Assembly: GCA_963781025.1 (NCBI GenBank) | Contig: CAWADU010000003.1 | Span: 558,001-622,000 of the forward strand | Reading direction: 5' to 3' | DNA length: 64,000 nucleotides | Source: Tardibacter sp963781025 | GTDB taxonomy: Bacteria; Pseudomonadota; Alphaproteobacteria; Sphingomonadales; Sphingomonadaceae | Notes under the pieces: generated by a model | Told to the model about the DNA's origin: nothing | Seen by the model: only the letters and a program-made list of their open reading frames with translations | Databases searched by the model: none | Position numbers and translations under genes: made by a program | Part shown: positions 53,028 to 62,103 of the stretch, piece by piece | Numbering within the stretch: position 1 is the stretch's first letter | Layout of the letters: each line of letters starts with the position of its first letter

Positions 53028-56000
53028 TCAGGGTGTTTCGCGGACGATGCGGACGGGACCCAGCAAACCCGACGGCAACAATTGGCTGTCCTTGGTGAAG
53101 AGCTTCTGAAAATTGGTGAAGCCGTAACGCCGGTCTGTTCCGGGCTGCAGATCGCCTATCAAACGGTTGGTCCACATATTGGTGACAGCGATTTCGATCC
53201 GGTTGGATCCGTCGTGGAGGAGCCCGGTGATATCGGCGCGGAACGGCGGCTTCCAAAAGATGCGCTTCACCCTGACGCCATTCACGGTGATTTGCGCCAG
53301 ATCACGCACCTCGCCGAGATCGAGCAGGATGCGGCCATTCCCTGAAAGCCAGTCACTCGGCGCTTCGATCGTCTTTCTATAGGTTACGGTGCCGGAGAAA
53401 TATTTTATCCCTGCATTCGCTGAATCTGTAAGCGAGACGAGAGCGGGGAGGGCGGTTTCCTTAGGCGCACCACGGCCTGCTTCGAAGTCGAGCAGCCATT
53501 CGCCCCCTAACGTCGTGAGCGTGGCTTCAGTTGGCCGGCGTGTGTGGCGCGAGGTCTCGCTTGTGGTCCTGCGGAACACGACGAAGGCGGAGCCATGGGG
53601 ATCGAAGCGAATTGGAACGCTCGTCCGTCCGCCGGCGATCTCAAAGTCTGCGTCCGACACGTCTCCCGTGCTCGGATCCCACAATTCCGGCTGTCGCCCG
53701 GCGACGCGGAAGCTGACCAGCATTTCCTGCGCGAATGCGTTGCGGTTGGCGATAAAATAAATGTCCGCGTCCGGAGTGCTGCGGTGCGTCCATACCAATC
53801 GGGATTCGGGACGCGGACGATTATACTCAACGTCGACAGGCAAACCGAGCAGCGGCAACGCCTGCTGCAGCAGCGGTCCCCATAAAACCTTGCCCTTCCC
53901 GTAACTATGGTAGGTCTCCGACTTGCCATCGATGCCGCCCCATGTCGTGCTGACGATCGATGCGATCTCGTCGTCGGCCTTGGGAAAACCTTGCAGCGAT
54001 GGCGACTTGCGCGGTGGTGGCGCAATAAGCGTCGCACCCGCCGCAACCAGCTCGGATAGCTTTCGTACGATCGGTAGCGTCAGCCGGTCATCCTCGGCCG
54101 GGATAACCAGCATGCGATAGCGCGCGCCGCCGGGCAGGACGATGTCGCCATCCTCCACGGTTGCCTTCAACAGGCGTTCGGCGTTGAGATAATCATAGCC
54201 ATATCCTTCCGACACTGCCGGATATTGCGGCTTCCAGAACGGTACGTTGGCGGGTGTGCCTTCGCCATAGAAATAGGCGATATCGGCTACGGCGCGGCCT
54301 TGCTGGAGGAGATAGGAGGTGCGCGCAAGGTAGCTGATCCAGTCCTTCGCCTGCTCCGCCCAAGTGATGTTGCGCGTGAAGTTCTGCCCGAACGGGCCGA
54401 GCGTCAGGCCCGGCTGATGGCTTCCGTCGACGAAGGGCTGGTGCACCGAGGTGTGGAGCACGAACTGGTTGAGGCCGAGCGCCAGCGCCTGATCGGCGAA
54501 CTGTTTCAGATAGAACGGGCTTTGGCCCCAGGCCGGAAACGCGCCATGATAGCTGGTAAAGGATTCGGCCGCGACGATGGGTTTCCCATAGATGTGCGCC
54601 GCGGAAGCGGCCTCGCGCAGATCGGCGATGAAGGGGTCCCCGATCGCCGCTCCGTCCGGCATGATCCAGAATTCGGCCATCGGGACCGTCGCTTGCCCCT
54701 TAACCTCGAGCGCATCGGCGTCGGCAGGCGCCTGAGGGCCTACCGCCTGCGCATAGGTCTTCAGGCCTCGCCGTTTGGCGTTCCGTTCGACCACGCGATA
54801 GTAATCGTCCCGCAGGAGGTCGGCGAGCGTGCGGCGGAAATCCCAAAGAAATCGCTCGCTGACGTCGCTGTTCTCGACGACCCGGCCGGTCAGCACCGGC
54901 AGATATGGCGTTGGATCATAGCCGCGGCGCGACTTGAATTCCGCTATTATGTGCGGTGTCGCATTCTGCCCGCCGGATTCAAATCCGTCGAGCGTCAACA
55001 CCTTTAGCGTTTTTCCGAATTCCGGCCCTGCAGCCCGACCGATCTGGCGCAGATAGGCGTCCAGATAGCGCTGGACGCTGTCGGAATCGAGCTTGTCCAC
55101 CTCATAGCCGGTGGCCTCGGGCTCCGCCGGATGGTTCTTCGCTCCAACCAGTGACATGCCGATGCGCAGAATCTCCCACTGTCCGGGGGGCGCATCCCAC
55201 GCAAGCGTGCCATCGGGTCGCATGCTGCCGGTCAGGTCGATGCCGTCTGCGCGACCCTGGCCGGATGCAGATCCAGTCCAGGGATAATCCAGCAGGTTGG
55301 TAAACTGTGCTTTGCCCTCCCACCGATCGACCACCGGATCAGTGCCGATGCGGAGTTCGGTCATCCGCAGCGTGTCGATCGGCGGCAGGCCCGAGAGGAT
55401 GCGCACCCCTTCCAGTGGCGGTTTCTCGAGCGTGACGCGAAAGAAGCGCGCCGATACAGGGCCAATCGCATAGGTGCGGACCCCGATATTGGACACATGG
55501 TGGCCCGCGCCGGGCAGCGTCAGGACAGTTTTCCATTCCTTTCCGTCGACGCTCGCCTCAAGGCGTCCCGGCGGGATGGTGTGCGTCATCATCTGCCCGG
55601 TGCTCAGGAAGCCGACGGTCAGGCTGGTCGCCCTGATCGGGCGGTCATATTCGAACAGAATCCAGTGCTGGCTGGTATCGGCCGTAAAATGCAGCAATAC
55701 CGGTTTCGCAAAACTGCCATCGGAAAGCAGCGCCGGGTCAATTGAACCGGCTGACGTCCGCACGGTGGCTTTCGAGGATGGCTCCGCAGTCGCCGCCGGC
55801 ACGGCAACCACGCGAAGGTCCGCATAATAACCATGCTTTTCCGGCGGCGTGACGTCCGACGAGGCGGGCGCAACGCCCAAATCATGGGGCAAGGTGACCG
55901 GCCCGGCGTAAGGCATGTCCTGGAATGGCCCATCGATCGACGGAGGCGCTGGCAGCCTTACGGTCACGCGCCCGGGGCCGGAGACGTGCGTGCTGCTCCA

Positions 56001-56477
56001 CACGACCTTCTTCATTGCGTCTGCGGACGCCACCCAGGGGCCGCCCGCCTGGCTCCATCCCGGCGATCCCGCCACGCCCATTTCGAGATCGAGGCGCCGT
56101 GCTTCGTTTACCGCGTGACGAAAGGCGGATCGCCATTCGGGAGTCATCCAGGACAGGCGGCGGCCGACATAGTTCGAGGTTCCCAGATCGACATCGAACA
56201 GGTTGAAGCCCGCGATGCCGATGCGGTGCATCCATTCGAGATCCGCAGTGATCCCCGCCTTGGTCACATTGCCATTCATCCAGTGCCACCACACGCGCGG
56301 CCGAGCGGCTTCGGGCGGATTGCGGAATGCCGCGACAAGGGCGTCTGATCGTGAAGGAGCCCGCCCCGCCGAGATGCCGGAGGCGGAATCCGGTGCGGGC
56401 AAAGGACTTGTCGTCTCGGCGGCGGCCGGGGCACCAAGGACCGTGGCGACCGCAATCGCCAAGAGCGAGCCTTTCAT
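53028..56477 (-). CDS. GH106-type alpha-L-rhamnosidase
   Basis: A 1149-residue secreted glycoside hydrolase with a signal peptide (MKGSLLAIAVATVLGAPAAA). The family opening RPRVWWHWMNGNVTKAGI and TADLEWMHRIGIAGFNLFDVD marks GH106, retained alongside DGFESGGQN and AAESFTSYHGAFPAWGQ in the catalytic barrel. The C-terminus is a GH2-like beta-sandwich sugar-binding domain (SGTVTYRKTIEAPSDWL, NRIEIAVTNMWTNRLIGD). It should release terminal rhamnose from plant or microbial glycans in the periplasm. The ATG at 56477 follows GGGAGGC. An operator-like inverted repeat lies just upstream. No transporter for the sugar is adjacent. Confidence 0.87.
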   Translation of the reverse strand: MKGSLLAIAVATVLGAPAAAETTSPLPAPDSASGISAGRAPSRSDALVAAFRNPPEAARPRVWWHWMNGNVTKAGITADLEWMHRIGIAGFNLFDVDLGTSNYVGRRLSWMTPEWRSAFRHAVNEARRLDLEMGVAGSPGWSQAGGPWVASADAMKKVVWSSTHVSGPGRVTVRLPAPPSIDGPFQDMPYAGPVTLPHDLGVAPASSDVTPPEKHGYYADLRVVAVPAATAEPSSKATVRTSAGSIDPALLSDGSFAKPVLLHFTADTSQHWILFEYDRPIRATSLTVGFLSTGQMMTHTIPPGRLEASVDGKEWKTVLTLPGAGHHVSNIGVRTYAIGPVSARFFRVTLEKPPLEGVRILSGLPPIDTLRMTELRIGTDPVVDRWEGKAQFTNLLDYPWTGSASGQGRADGIDLTGSMRPDGTLAWDAPPGQWEILRIGMSLVGAKNHPAEPEATGYEVDKLDSDSVQRYLDAYLRQIGRAAGPEFGKTLKVLTLDGFESGGQNATPHIIAEFKSRRGYDPTPYLPVLTGRVVENSDVSERFLWDFRRTLADLLRDDYYRVVERNAKRRGLKTYAQAVGPQAPADADALEVKGQATVPMAEFWIMPDGAAIGDPFIADLREAASAAHIYGKPIVAAESFTSYHGAFPAWGQSPFYLKQFADQALALGLNQFVLHTSVHQPFVDGSHQPGLTLGPFGQNFTRNITWAEQAKDWISYLARTSYLLQQGRAVADIAYFYGEGTPANVPFWKPQYPAVSEGYGYDYLNAERLLKATVEDGDIVLPGGARYRMLVIPAEDDRLTLPIVRKLSELVAAGATLIAPPPRKSPSLQGFPKADDEIASIVSTTWGGIDGKSETYHSYGKGKVLWGPLLQQALPLLGLPVDVEYNRPRPESRLVWTHRSTPDADIYFIANRNAFAQEMLVSFRVAGRQPELWDPSTGDVSDADFEIAGGRTSVPIRFDPHGSAFVVFRRTTSETSRHTRRPTEATLTTLGGEWLLDFEAGRGAPKETALPALVSLTDSANAGIKYFSGTVTYRKTIEAPSDWLSGNGRILLDLGEVRDLAQITVNGVRVKRIFWKPPFRADITGLLHDGSNRIEIAVTNMWTNRLIGDLQPGTDRRYGFTNFQKLFTKDSQLLPSGLLGPVRIVRETP

Positions 56478-56507
56478 CTTCTGCCTCCCATCCATCACCC
56501 GTCCATG

Positions 56508-56532
56508 AGGTGTGATAACAAATACCACACCT
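56508..56532 (-). promoter_or_regulatory. Operator-like inverted repeat upstream of the rhamnosidase
   Basis: AGGTGTG and CACACCT flank an 11-base centre with further partial symmetry (TA...TA), ending 31 bases before the start codon. The GGTxTxATAACAAATACCAxACC layout resembles GntR/FadR-type operators. The rest of the 310-base gap 56478-56787 shows nothing definite. Confidence 0.55.
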
Positions 56533-56787
56533 GTTGCAAGAGATGAGCGGGATCGCACGCCGGGCCCAGCTTCGCGGTCGGGTGCATCGATGGAGATATG
56601 CGGAATGCAGCGCGTCCTGGACGATTGCCGAGTCAAAGAGGCCACCGCCTCGCAGTGTTGCGGGGCGGTGGCACAAGGAGGGCGAAGTGAGCAGCTGAGC
56701 TGCCTATAGACATTCGCCCGGGGGGAATAAATGCGGGTCCATCACGCCTGGGCCCATCAAAATGGATATGCGCGAACCATCAGTGGG

Positions 56788-57294
56788 TCAGTGCGCTGCT
56801 TGCCTTTCGGTGGGAATAACGACTTCTGGCAGCGGGACCATATCCTGATGACCCGCCTTTGGCGCTGCGATCAGGGCGCGGTCCATCATGCTGTTGGCGG
56901 TATTCAACCATGCCTGACTGAACCCGAAAAGCTGGTCGGTGACGTTGGTGAACACTGACCGGGCCGCGCTTTCCTCGGATTCAACGAGCGCACGCATCGG
57001 CTGGCCATCCAGGGCAATCCGCGAAATCTCCAGCCCTTTGTCGATCAAGGCCCGGGACATATCGGCAGCGGACTTGACCGCGGCGCCGAATCCTTCAACG
57101 GCGATGCCGGTCGCCGCGGCTGCGATCTTGCCATTGTTACGCATGATCTCGCCAGCCTCGTCCAAAGCGCTATAGTTGCGCTCCATCTGCAGGCGGGCCG
57201 CATCGCAGAATTTCTCACAGACCATCGTCATGGCATTCTGTGCTGATACAGGTGACCGAGGGGGAGATGCCGCGCTGGAAGGTTTCTCAGGCAT
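56788..57294 (-). CDS. Phasin family protein
   Basis: A 168-residue, mostly alpha-helical protein of the phasin_2 type, with heptad-like stretches (LDEAGEIMRNNGKIAAAATGIAVEGFGAAVKSAAD, then ALIDKGLEISRIALDGQPMRALVE and FGFSQAWLNTANSMMDRAL). Phasins coat polyhydroxyalkanoate granules, though some of this type serve other roles. The gene is followed upstream by a small ORF in the same direction. Confidence 0.8.
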   Translation of the reverse strand: MPEKPSSAASPPRSPVSAQNAMTMVCEKFCDAARLQMERNYSALDEAGEIMRNNGKIAAAATGIAVEGFGAAVKSAADMSRALIDKGLEISRIALDGQPMRALVESEESAARSVFTNVTDQLFGFSQAWLNTANSMMDRALIAAPKAGHQDMVPLPEVVIPTERQAAH

Positions 57295-57339
57295 AGCTGG
57301 GTTCCTGTTCTCGAGATAACGCGTCGGTTGCGTCGATGG

Positions 57340-57483
57340 CTACGGCTGGCGTGGCCGAACCCGGTCCTTATTGGCTTCCCGTCTTGCGCAGACCTGCCTG
57401 ACATCCGCACCGAACACGGCTTCGGCCGCGCACAAAAGTGAAACCGGATAGGGTGTTTTGCGGTTGAATTCTGAAGCTTTCAT
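57340..57483 (-). CDS. Small hypothetical protein
   Basis: A 47-residue protein (MKASEFNRKTPYPVSLLCAA at the start) with a clear AGGAG seven bases before the ATG at 57483 and a basic C-terminus (REANKDRVRPRQP). A longer frame from 57528 lacks a ribosome site. It lies 45 bases upstream of the phasin in the same direction, so it may be co-transcribed. Function is unknown. Confidence 0.5.
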   Translation of the reverse strand: MKASEFNRKTPYPVSLLCAAEAVFGADVRQVCARREANKDRVRPRQP

Positions 57484-58045
57484 GTGCAACTCCTGATCGG
57501 CTGGAAGGGCAGGCGCAAAAAAGCGCACCTTGCGGATTGGTCGGCAAGATCAGTCGTCGATCACGACCCAGAATTGCGTCAGGAGCTGGGCCGCCTCAGC
57601 GGGTGACAGTTTGTGCTGTGACCTGTCGGACTGCTTTCTTGTCCAGGACCAGTGCGGCAGCGGCGCCAATGCGGAATTTGTTCTCTTGTGCCGATCGCGA
57701 CTGAACCGGCAATTCGATTTAGTGAAAACGGGCGTTTGCATCTACGCTCTCCTTGGGCGTTTTAGTTTATTATTACCCTCCCGAAGTTTTCACATGATTG
57801 TTTTTGATAGCTGATGATTGTTGGCGATCCGTCGATACTTACCCCTTATTGAGAAAAACGTTTTCAACAAATCGTCCCGAATTCGCAAAGTTGAATTGCC
57901 GTACGGAAGCGTACGCTTTTTTTGGCTATGAGGGGCGTTTTGGAGTATATTGGCTTATATCGTCTTCTTCTCGATCCGGGCGTGGACGATTGAGGGCTAC
58001 GATCTCCCGCAAATCGTGTGCTCTTGCCCGTGCGGGAGAACCGCG
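57484..58045. other. Largely non-coding stretch before the Crp/Fnr gene
   Basis: 562 bases, AT-richer than the surroundings. A 63-codon minus-strand ORF (57550-57741, start ATG at 57741) has only a weak GAGCG upstream and no family resemblance. No promoter or RNA was recognised with confidence. Confidence 0.4.
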
Positions 58046-58810
58046 GTGATTGATCTCTCAAGATCACCCAACCGGCTGATTTCCGGTTTGGAGTCCGACG
58101 ATCAGGCGCTGCTGAAGCCTTATCTGAGCCGGGGCAACATTCCTTTCAGATGCGTCCTGGAAAAGCCCAATCGACCCATAGAACGCATACACTTCATCGA
58201 ATCGGGGTTCGCCTCGCTCGTCGCTTCGACGTCCGGCGACCGAACCTTGGAAGTTGCCCTTATCGGTCGCGAGGGAATGACGGGCATCGCCTATATTCTC
58301 GGAACCGACCGGTCGCCGAACGAATGCGTCATCCAGGTCGAAGGCACCTCTCTCAGCCTGGATGTCGAAGCCTTTTCGAGTGCTCTGCAAATGAGCACCA
58401 CGCTCCGCGATCGCCTGCTCCTTTACGTGCAGGCGCTTTTTATTCAGGCGTCTCAGACCGCATTGGCGAACGGCCGTGCCCAGGTTGAACAGAGGCTGAC
58501 ACGCTGGCTGGTGATGGCCCATGACAGGATCGACGGCGACGAACTGGCGCTGACGCATGAACTCCTGGCCGTCATCCTTGGAGCCCGGCGCGCGGGGGTC
58601 ACGGTCGCGCTGCATAATCTGGAGGGCGAAAAACTGATCCGATCCACGCGTGGCGTCGTCACCGTGCTCGACCGTGAGAGGTTGGAAAACTATGCCGACG
58701 GTCTTTATGGGGTTGCGGAGGCGGAATATGAGCGGCTCCTCGGCCCCACCTATCATGCGGCGAAATTGAGGGGGATGCGCAGCCTGAATGCAACGTTGGA
58801 TCCTTGCTGA
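58046..58810 (+). CDS. Crp/Fnr-family transcription regulator
   Basis: A 254-residue protein with a cyclic-nucleotide-binding-like domain (about residues 30-140: RIHFIESGFASLVASTSGDRTLEVALIGREGMTGIAYILG) and a winged helix (LTHELLAVILGARRAGVTVALHNLEGEKLIRSTRGVVTVLDRERLE). The GTG at 58046 follows GGGAGA; the open frame extends to a TTG at 57950 without a ribosome site. No Fnr iron-sulfur cysteines are apparent, so the ligand is unknown. Its last 58 bases overlap the 3' end of the convergent kinase gene. Confidence 0.87.
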   Translation: MIDLSRSPNRLISGLESDDQALLKPYLSRGNIPFRCVLEKPNRPIERIHFIESGFASLVASTSGDRTLEVALIGREGMTGIAYILGTDRSPNECVIQVEGTSLSLDVEAFSSALQMSTTLRDRLLLYVQALFIQASQTALANGRAQVEQRLTRWLVMAHDRIDGDELALTHELLAVILGARRAGVTVALHNLEGEKLIRSTRGVVTVLDRERLENYADGLYGVAEAEYERLLGPTYHAAKLRGMRSLNATLDPC

Positions 58811-59424
58811 AGCGTCAATTCCCCGTGCAGTTTCTGGACCATGGAAGCAACGATCTTCAGTCCCAGCCCTTCACTATTCGTCGGCACATCTTCCAGTGAT
58901 TTGCCGCGATTGCTGATGGATACTTCCAGAAAATCGTCTGTTCTCCGAACGCAGTGCACGGCAAAGATGCCAGGTTCGGTACTTTCATAACCATGCTTGC
59001 ATGCGTTGATCGCAAGCTCATTAATTATGACAGCGAGCGATTGCGCAAAGGAACCGGTGACGTAAATCTGATCCGCCATGACGGTGCAATGAAGACCGGT
59101 GCTGTCGCTGATCTGCCGGCCGAGCACCTGGAGGAACGCGGATAATTCCAGTTTTCCGTCGTCCGCATGATCGGCGAGATGACGGTGCAACGTCCCTATG
59201 GCCGCTATGCGGCTGGCCACGAGATCGAGTGCGGCAAGGGTTTCGTCCGATCTGCTGCATTGTCGTTGCAGCGAGATCATGGTGAGGACCAACTGAAGGC
59301 TGTTGCCAACTCGATGGTCGGCCTCGCGTAATCGTAACGCGTGCCCGTCCGGGTTCCGGTCGCTGGACAGCCAGGATTTTGGCTCCTCAGCCAAACGGAC
59401 GTGCTTTGAAGCGGACATCGCCAC
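58753..59424 (-). CDS. HisKA_2-type histidine kinase without sensor domain
   Basis: A 223-residue soluble kinase consisting only of a HisKA_2 dimerisation/phosphoacceptor domain (LREADHRVGNSLQLVLTMISLQ, His near residue 37) and a HATPase domain (LAVIINELAINACKHGYES and GLGLKIVASMVQKLHG). It has no membrane segment, PAS or GAF domain, so its signal must come from a partner. Kinases of this family phosphorylate PhyR-type regulators in sphingomonads, which could link it to the stress locus at 3-7 kb; that link is inference. Confidence 0.88.
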   Translation of the reverse strand: MAMSASKHVRLAEEPKSWLSSDRNPDGHALRLREADHRVGNSLQLVLTMISLQRQCSRSDETLAALDLVASRIAAIGTLHRHLADHADDGKLELSAFLQVLGRQISDSTGLHCTVMADQIYVTGSFAQSLAVIINELAINACKHGYESTEPGIFAVHCVRRTDDFLEVSISNRGKSLEDVPTNSEGLGLKIVASMVQKLHGELTLQQGSNVAFRLRIPLNFAA

Positions 59425-59702
59425 CCCCCGCGGGCTACAGTACCAGTGTCGCTGGACGCGATGTTAACCGGTCTTCGATCTGAATCGAAGCCCAATAAGG
59501 GTGCGGTTCCGTACCCAGAATGATAGCGGTATGGAAAGCCGGTCTTCGGCGACTGTCCGGGATTAACGACAGATCGTGCATCATTACGCTTGAGCGACAG
59601 GTTTTTTTCTGGCTGATCCGGGAATGAGTTGCGATAGCGCCGGTGCGCGTCCGTGCAGCGCCTGTTCGGGAGCAGGCGCCCGGCCGGAAAAGGAATGGAT
59701 GC

Positions 59703-60053
59703 ATGAAGAACCGCCCCTTTCACCAGAGACTGGGCTTTGCTCTGGCAGGTCTTCGGCAAGGTTGGGTTCGCGAGCGTAGCTTCCGGACCCACGCGGTGGT
59801 CGCGATTTTGGTCGCGGTGGCGCTCATGATCATCCGGCCCGCGGCAATCTGGTGGGCCGTCGTGACCCTGGTCGTTGCTCTTGTTCTGGCTTTGGAGTTG
59901 ATCAATTCGGCGCTGGAGGCCTTGATTGACCATCTTCACCCCGACGTTCATCCCGAAATACGCATGGTCAAGGATATGGCGGCAGCGGGCGTTCTGCTAA
60001 TGAGCGCGGCCGCCTTGATCATCGCCGCGGCTTTGCTCACCACGATGATCTAG
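59703..60053 (+). CDS. Diacylglycerol kinase (DgkA family)
   Basis: A 116-residue integral membrane kinase with three helices, the normal DgkA size. The signature EXXNSAxE is visible in LALELINSALEALIDHLHP, preceded by the first helix AVVAILVAVALMIIRP. It phosphorylates diacylglycerol or undecaprenol in the inner membrane. The ATG at 59703 is chosen over an upstream in-frame start because it matches the family N-terminus; GGAA lies close upstream. A PAP2 phosphatase gene follows 42 bases downstream. Confidence 0.9.
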   Translation: MKNRPFHQRLGFALAGLRQGWVRERSFRTHAVVAILVAVALMIIRPAAIWWAVVTLVVALVLALELINSALEALIDHLHPDVHPEIRMVKDMAAAGVLLMSAAALIIAAALLTTMI

Positions 60054-60095
60054 GCAGGGACGATATGCGGCCCGCAGGAAAAGGGAACTGACAAG

Positions 60096-60647
60096 ATGAA
60101 GCATAAAACGCTGTTGGCTATTGGCGGCGCGATCGCGGCGACGGGGATGGTGCCGCAACAGGCGGGCGCGCTCAGCCGTCACGACTGGGCGACGGCGAGC
60201 GATATCGGCGCCATCGGCCTTGGCGCTGTCGCGCTTGGCGCGCCGGTTATGGGCGGCGATTGGCCCGGCTTCTGGCAAGCGGGCGGCAGCATGGTCGTCG
60301 GCGGCGGGATTGCCGAGGGGCTGAAGCAGATCGTGCACGAAAGACGCCCGGACGGAAGCGGCAACGACAGTTTTCCGTCAGGCCATACAGCATTGTCATT
60401 TGCCGCCGCCGCGACAATGCACCGTCGTTATGGATGGGAAGTTGGCTTGCCTGCGACGCTGATCGCAACCTTTGTCGGCGTCGCGCGGGTCAAGGCGGAC
60501 AAGCACCATTGGTATGACGTGGCAGCGGGCGCCGCTATCGGAGAGATCAGTGGGTTTGTTATCACCAAGCCGTTCGATGACTCCGTCCGGATTGTCCCCT
60601 GGGGTGATAGCCATGGCGGCGGCGTGGCCATGGGCGTGCGTTTCTGA
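60096..60647 (+). CDS. PAP2-family phosphatase
   Basis: A 183-residue protein with a signal-like N-terminus and the three phosphatase motifs: KQIVHERRP, FPSGHTALSFA and RVKADKHHWYDV. PAP2 enzymes remove phosphate from lipid phosphates such as phosphatidic acid or undecaprenyl pyrophosphate, so pairing with DgkA next door suggests a lipid phosphate cycle. The length is short for a six-helix PAP2. GGAA precedes the ATG. A T-run shortly after the stop has no convincing stem. Confidence 0.85.
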   Translation: MKHKTLLAIGGAIAATGMVPQQAGALSRHDWATASDIGAIGLGAVALGAPVMGGDWPGFWQAGGSMVVGGGIAEGLKQIVHERRPDGSGNDSFPSGHTALSFAAAATMHRRYGWEVGLPATLIATFVGVARVKADKHHWYDVAAGAAIGEISGFVITKPFDDSVRIVPWGDSHGGGVAMGVRF

Positions 60648-60830
60648 TCCCGCCGGGTTCGACATTTTTTCAAGAATCTGGCCCAACTTCCAGCCGGTTT
60701 CTCTCATTTATCTCATCATCCGCCGATTTGGTTCACCTGCGAAAGATTGTTATACTTCAACGGCGGATTTCGGTCTGCCCGAGAACCGCAGCCGTTTGCA
60801 TTGCCGAAGCGGGGATGAGGAGAGTCCTTC

Positions 60831-62103
60831 ATGAAGAAGGAGAGCCGGGGATCCAATATTCGGCCGCTCAGTCTGCACGTGCCCGAGCCGCGCTTTCGAC
60901 CGGGAGACAAGGTCGATTTCGACGGCCTTGAAATAGAAAATGCCGGAGCGGTTTCGCGACCTCCCATCGATGTTCCGGCCAGCGAGATTCGCAATTTCGC
61001 TTATACGCTGGTGCGGGTGCTGGATGACGATGGAAAGGCCATCGGTCCGTGGAATCCTCGGCTGGAGTCCGGCCGGCTATTGAAGATGTTGCGCGATATG
61101 GCGCTGACCCGCGCCTTTGACGACCGGATGTATCGCGCCCAACGTCAGGGAAAAACCAGCTTCTACATGAAATCGACCGGCGAAGAGGCGGTCGTCGATC
61201 GCGGCCGCCGAGGCATTGGATCGCGAGGACATGTGCTTTCCGTCCTATCGCCAGCAGGGTTTGCTGATCGCGCGCGACTGGCCGCTGGTCGACATGATGA
61301 ACCAGATCTATTCCAACAGGGCGGACAGGCTGAAGGGCCGCCAGTTGCCGATCATGTATTCGGCGAGAGATGCGGCGTTCTTCTCGATATCGGGCAATCT
61401 GGCGACGCAGTGTCCGCAGGCGGTCGGCTGGGCGTTGGCGTCTGCGGCGCGCGGGGACACCCGGATCGCCGCCACCTGGTGTGGCGAGGGCGCGACGGCG
61501 GAAGGGGATTTTCACGCGGCAATGACTTTCGCCACTGTCTATCGAGCGCCGGTGATCATCAACGTCGTCAACAATCAATGGGCGATATCGTCCTTCGCAG
61601 GCTTTGCGGGGGGCGATGAGACGACCTTTGCCGCCCGCGCCGTCGGTTACGGCATGGCCGGGCTGAGGGTGGACGGCAATGACGCGCTTGCCGTCTACGC
61701 CGCGACCGAGTGGGCGGCGGAACGGGCGCGTTCCAACCACGGACCGACGCTGATCGAACATTTCACCTATCGCGCCGAAGGGCATTCGACGAGCGATGAC
61801 CCTGCCCGGTATCGATCGGCCGAGGAGCGATCGCATTGGCCGCTGGGCGACCCCATCGTGCGGCTGAAGCAACATCTGATCGGCCTCGGCGTTTGGGACG
61901 ATGAACGTCACGACGCGATGGACCGGGAGGTTGCCGAATTGGTGAAGGCCGCGGCGAAGGAAGCGGAAAAGAACGGCGTGCTTGGTGTCGGTCTGCACCA
62001 GTCGTTCGACACCATGTTTGAAGACGTGTTCGAGAAAATGCCCTGGCACCTAAGGGAGCAGCGCGACCAGATGCGCGCCGAACGCAAATCGGCGGGAATA
62101 TGA
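60831..62103 (+). CDS. bkdA1: Branched-chain 2-oxoacid dehydrogenase E1 alpha, frameshifted
   Basis: Two overlapping frames together encode a 423-residue E1 alpha subunit, which decarboxylates branched-chain 2-oxoacids with thiamine diphosphate. The first frame runs from 60831 to about 61193 (RAFDDRMYRAQRQGKTSFYM and STGEEAV). The second resumes with SIAAAEALDREDMCFPSYRQQG and carries the thiamine site WCGEGATAEGDFH...NNQWAIS. Removing one G at 61194 (or an adjacent base) joins them. Without it, the protein stops at 61619 without its cofactor site. The stop overlaps the E1 beta start (ATGA). The rest of the operon looks healthy, so a sequencing error is likely. Confidence 0.85.
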
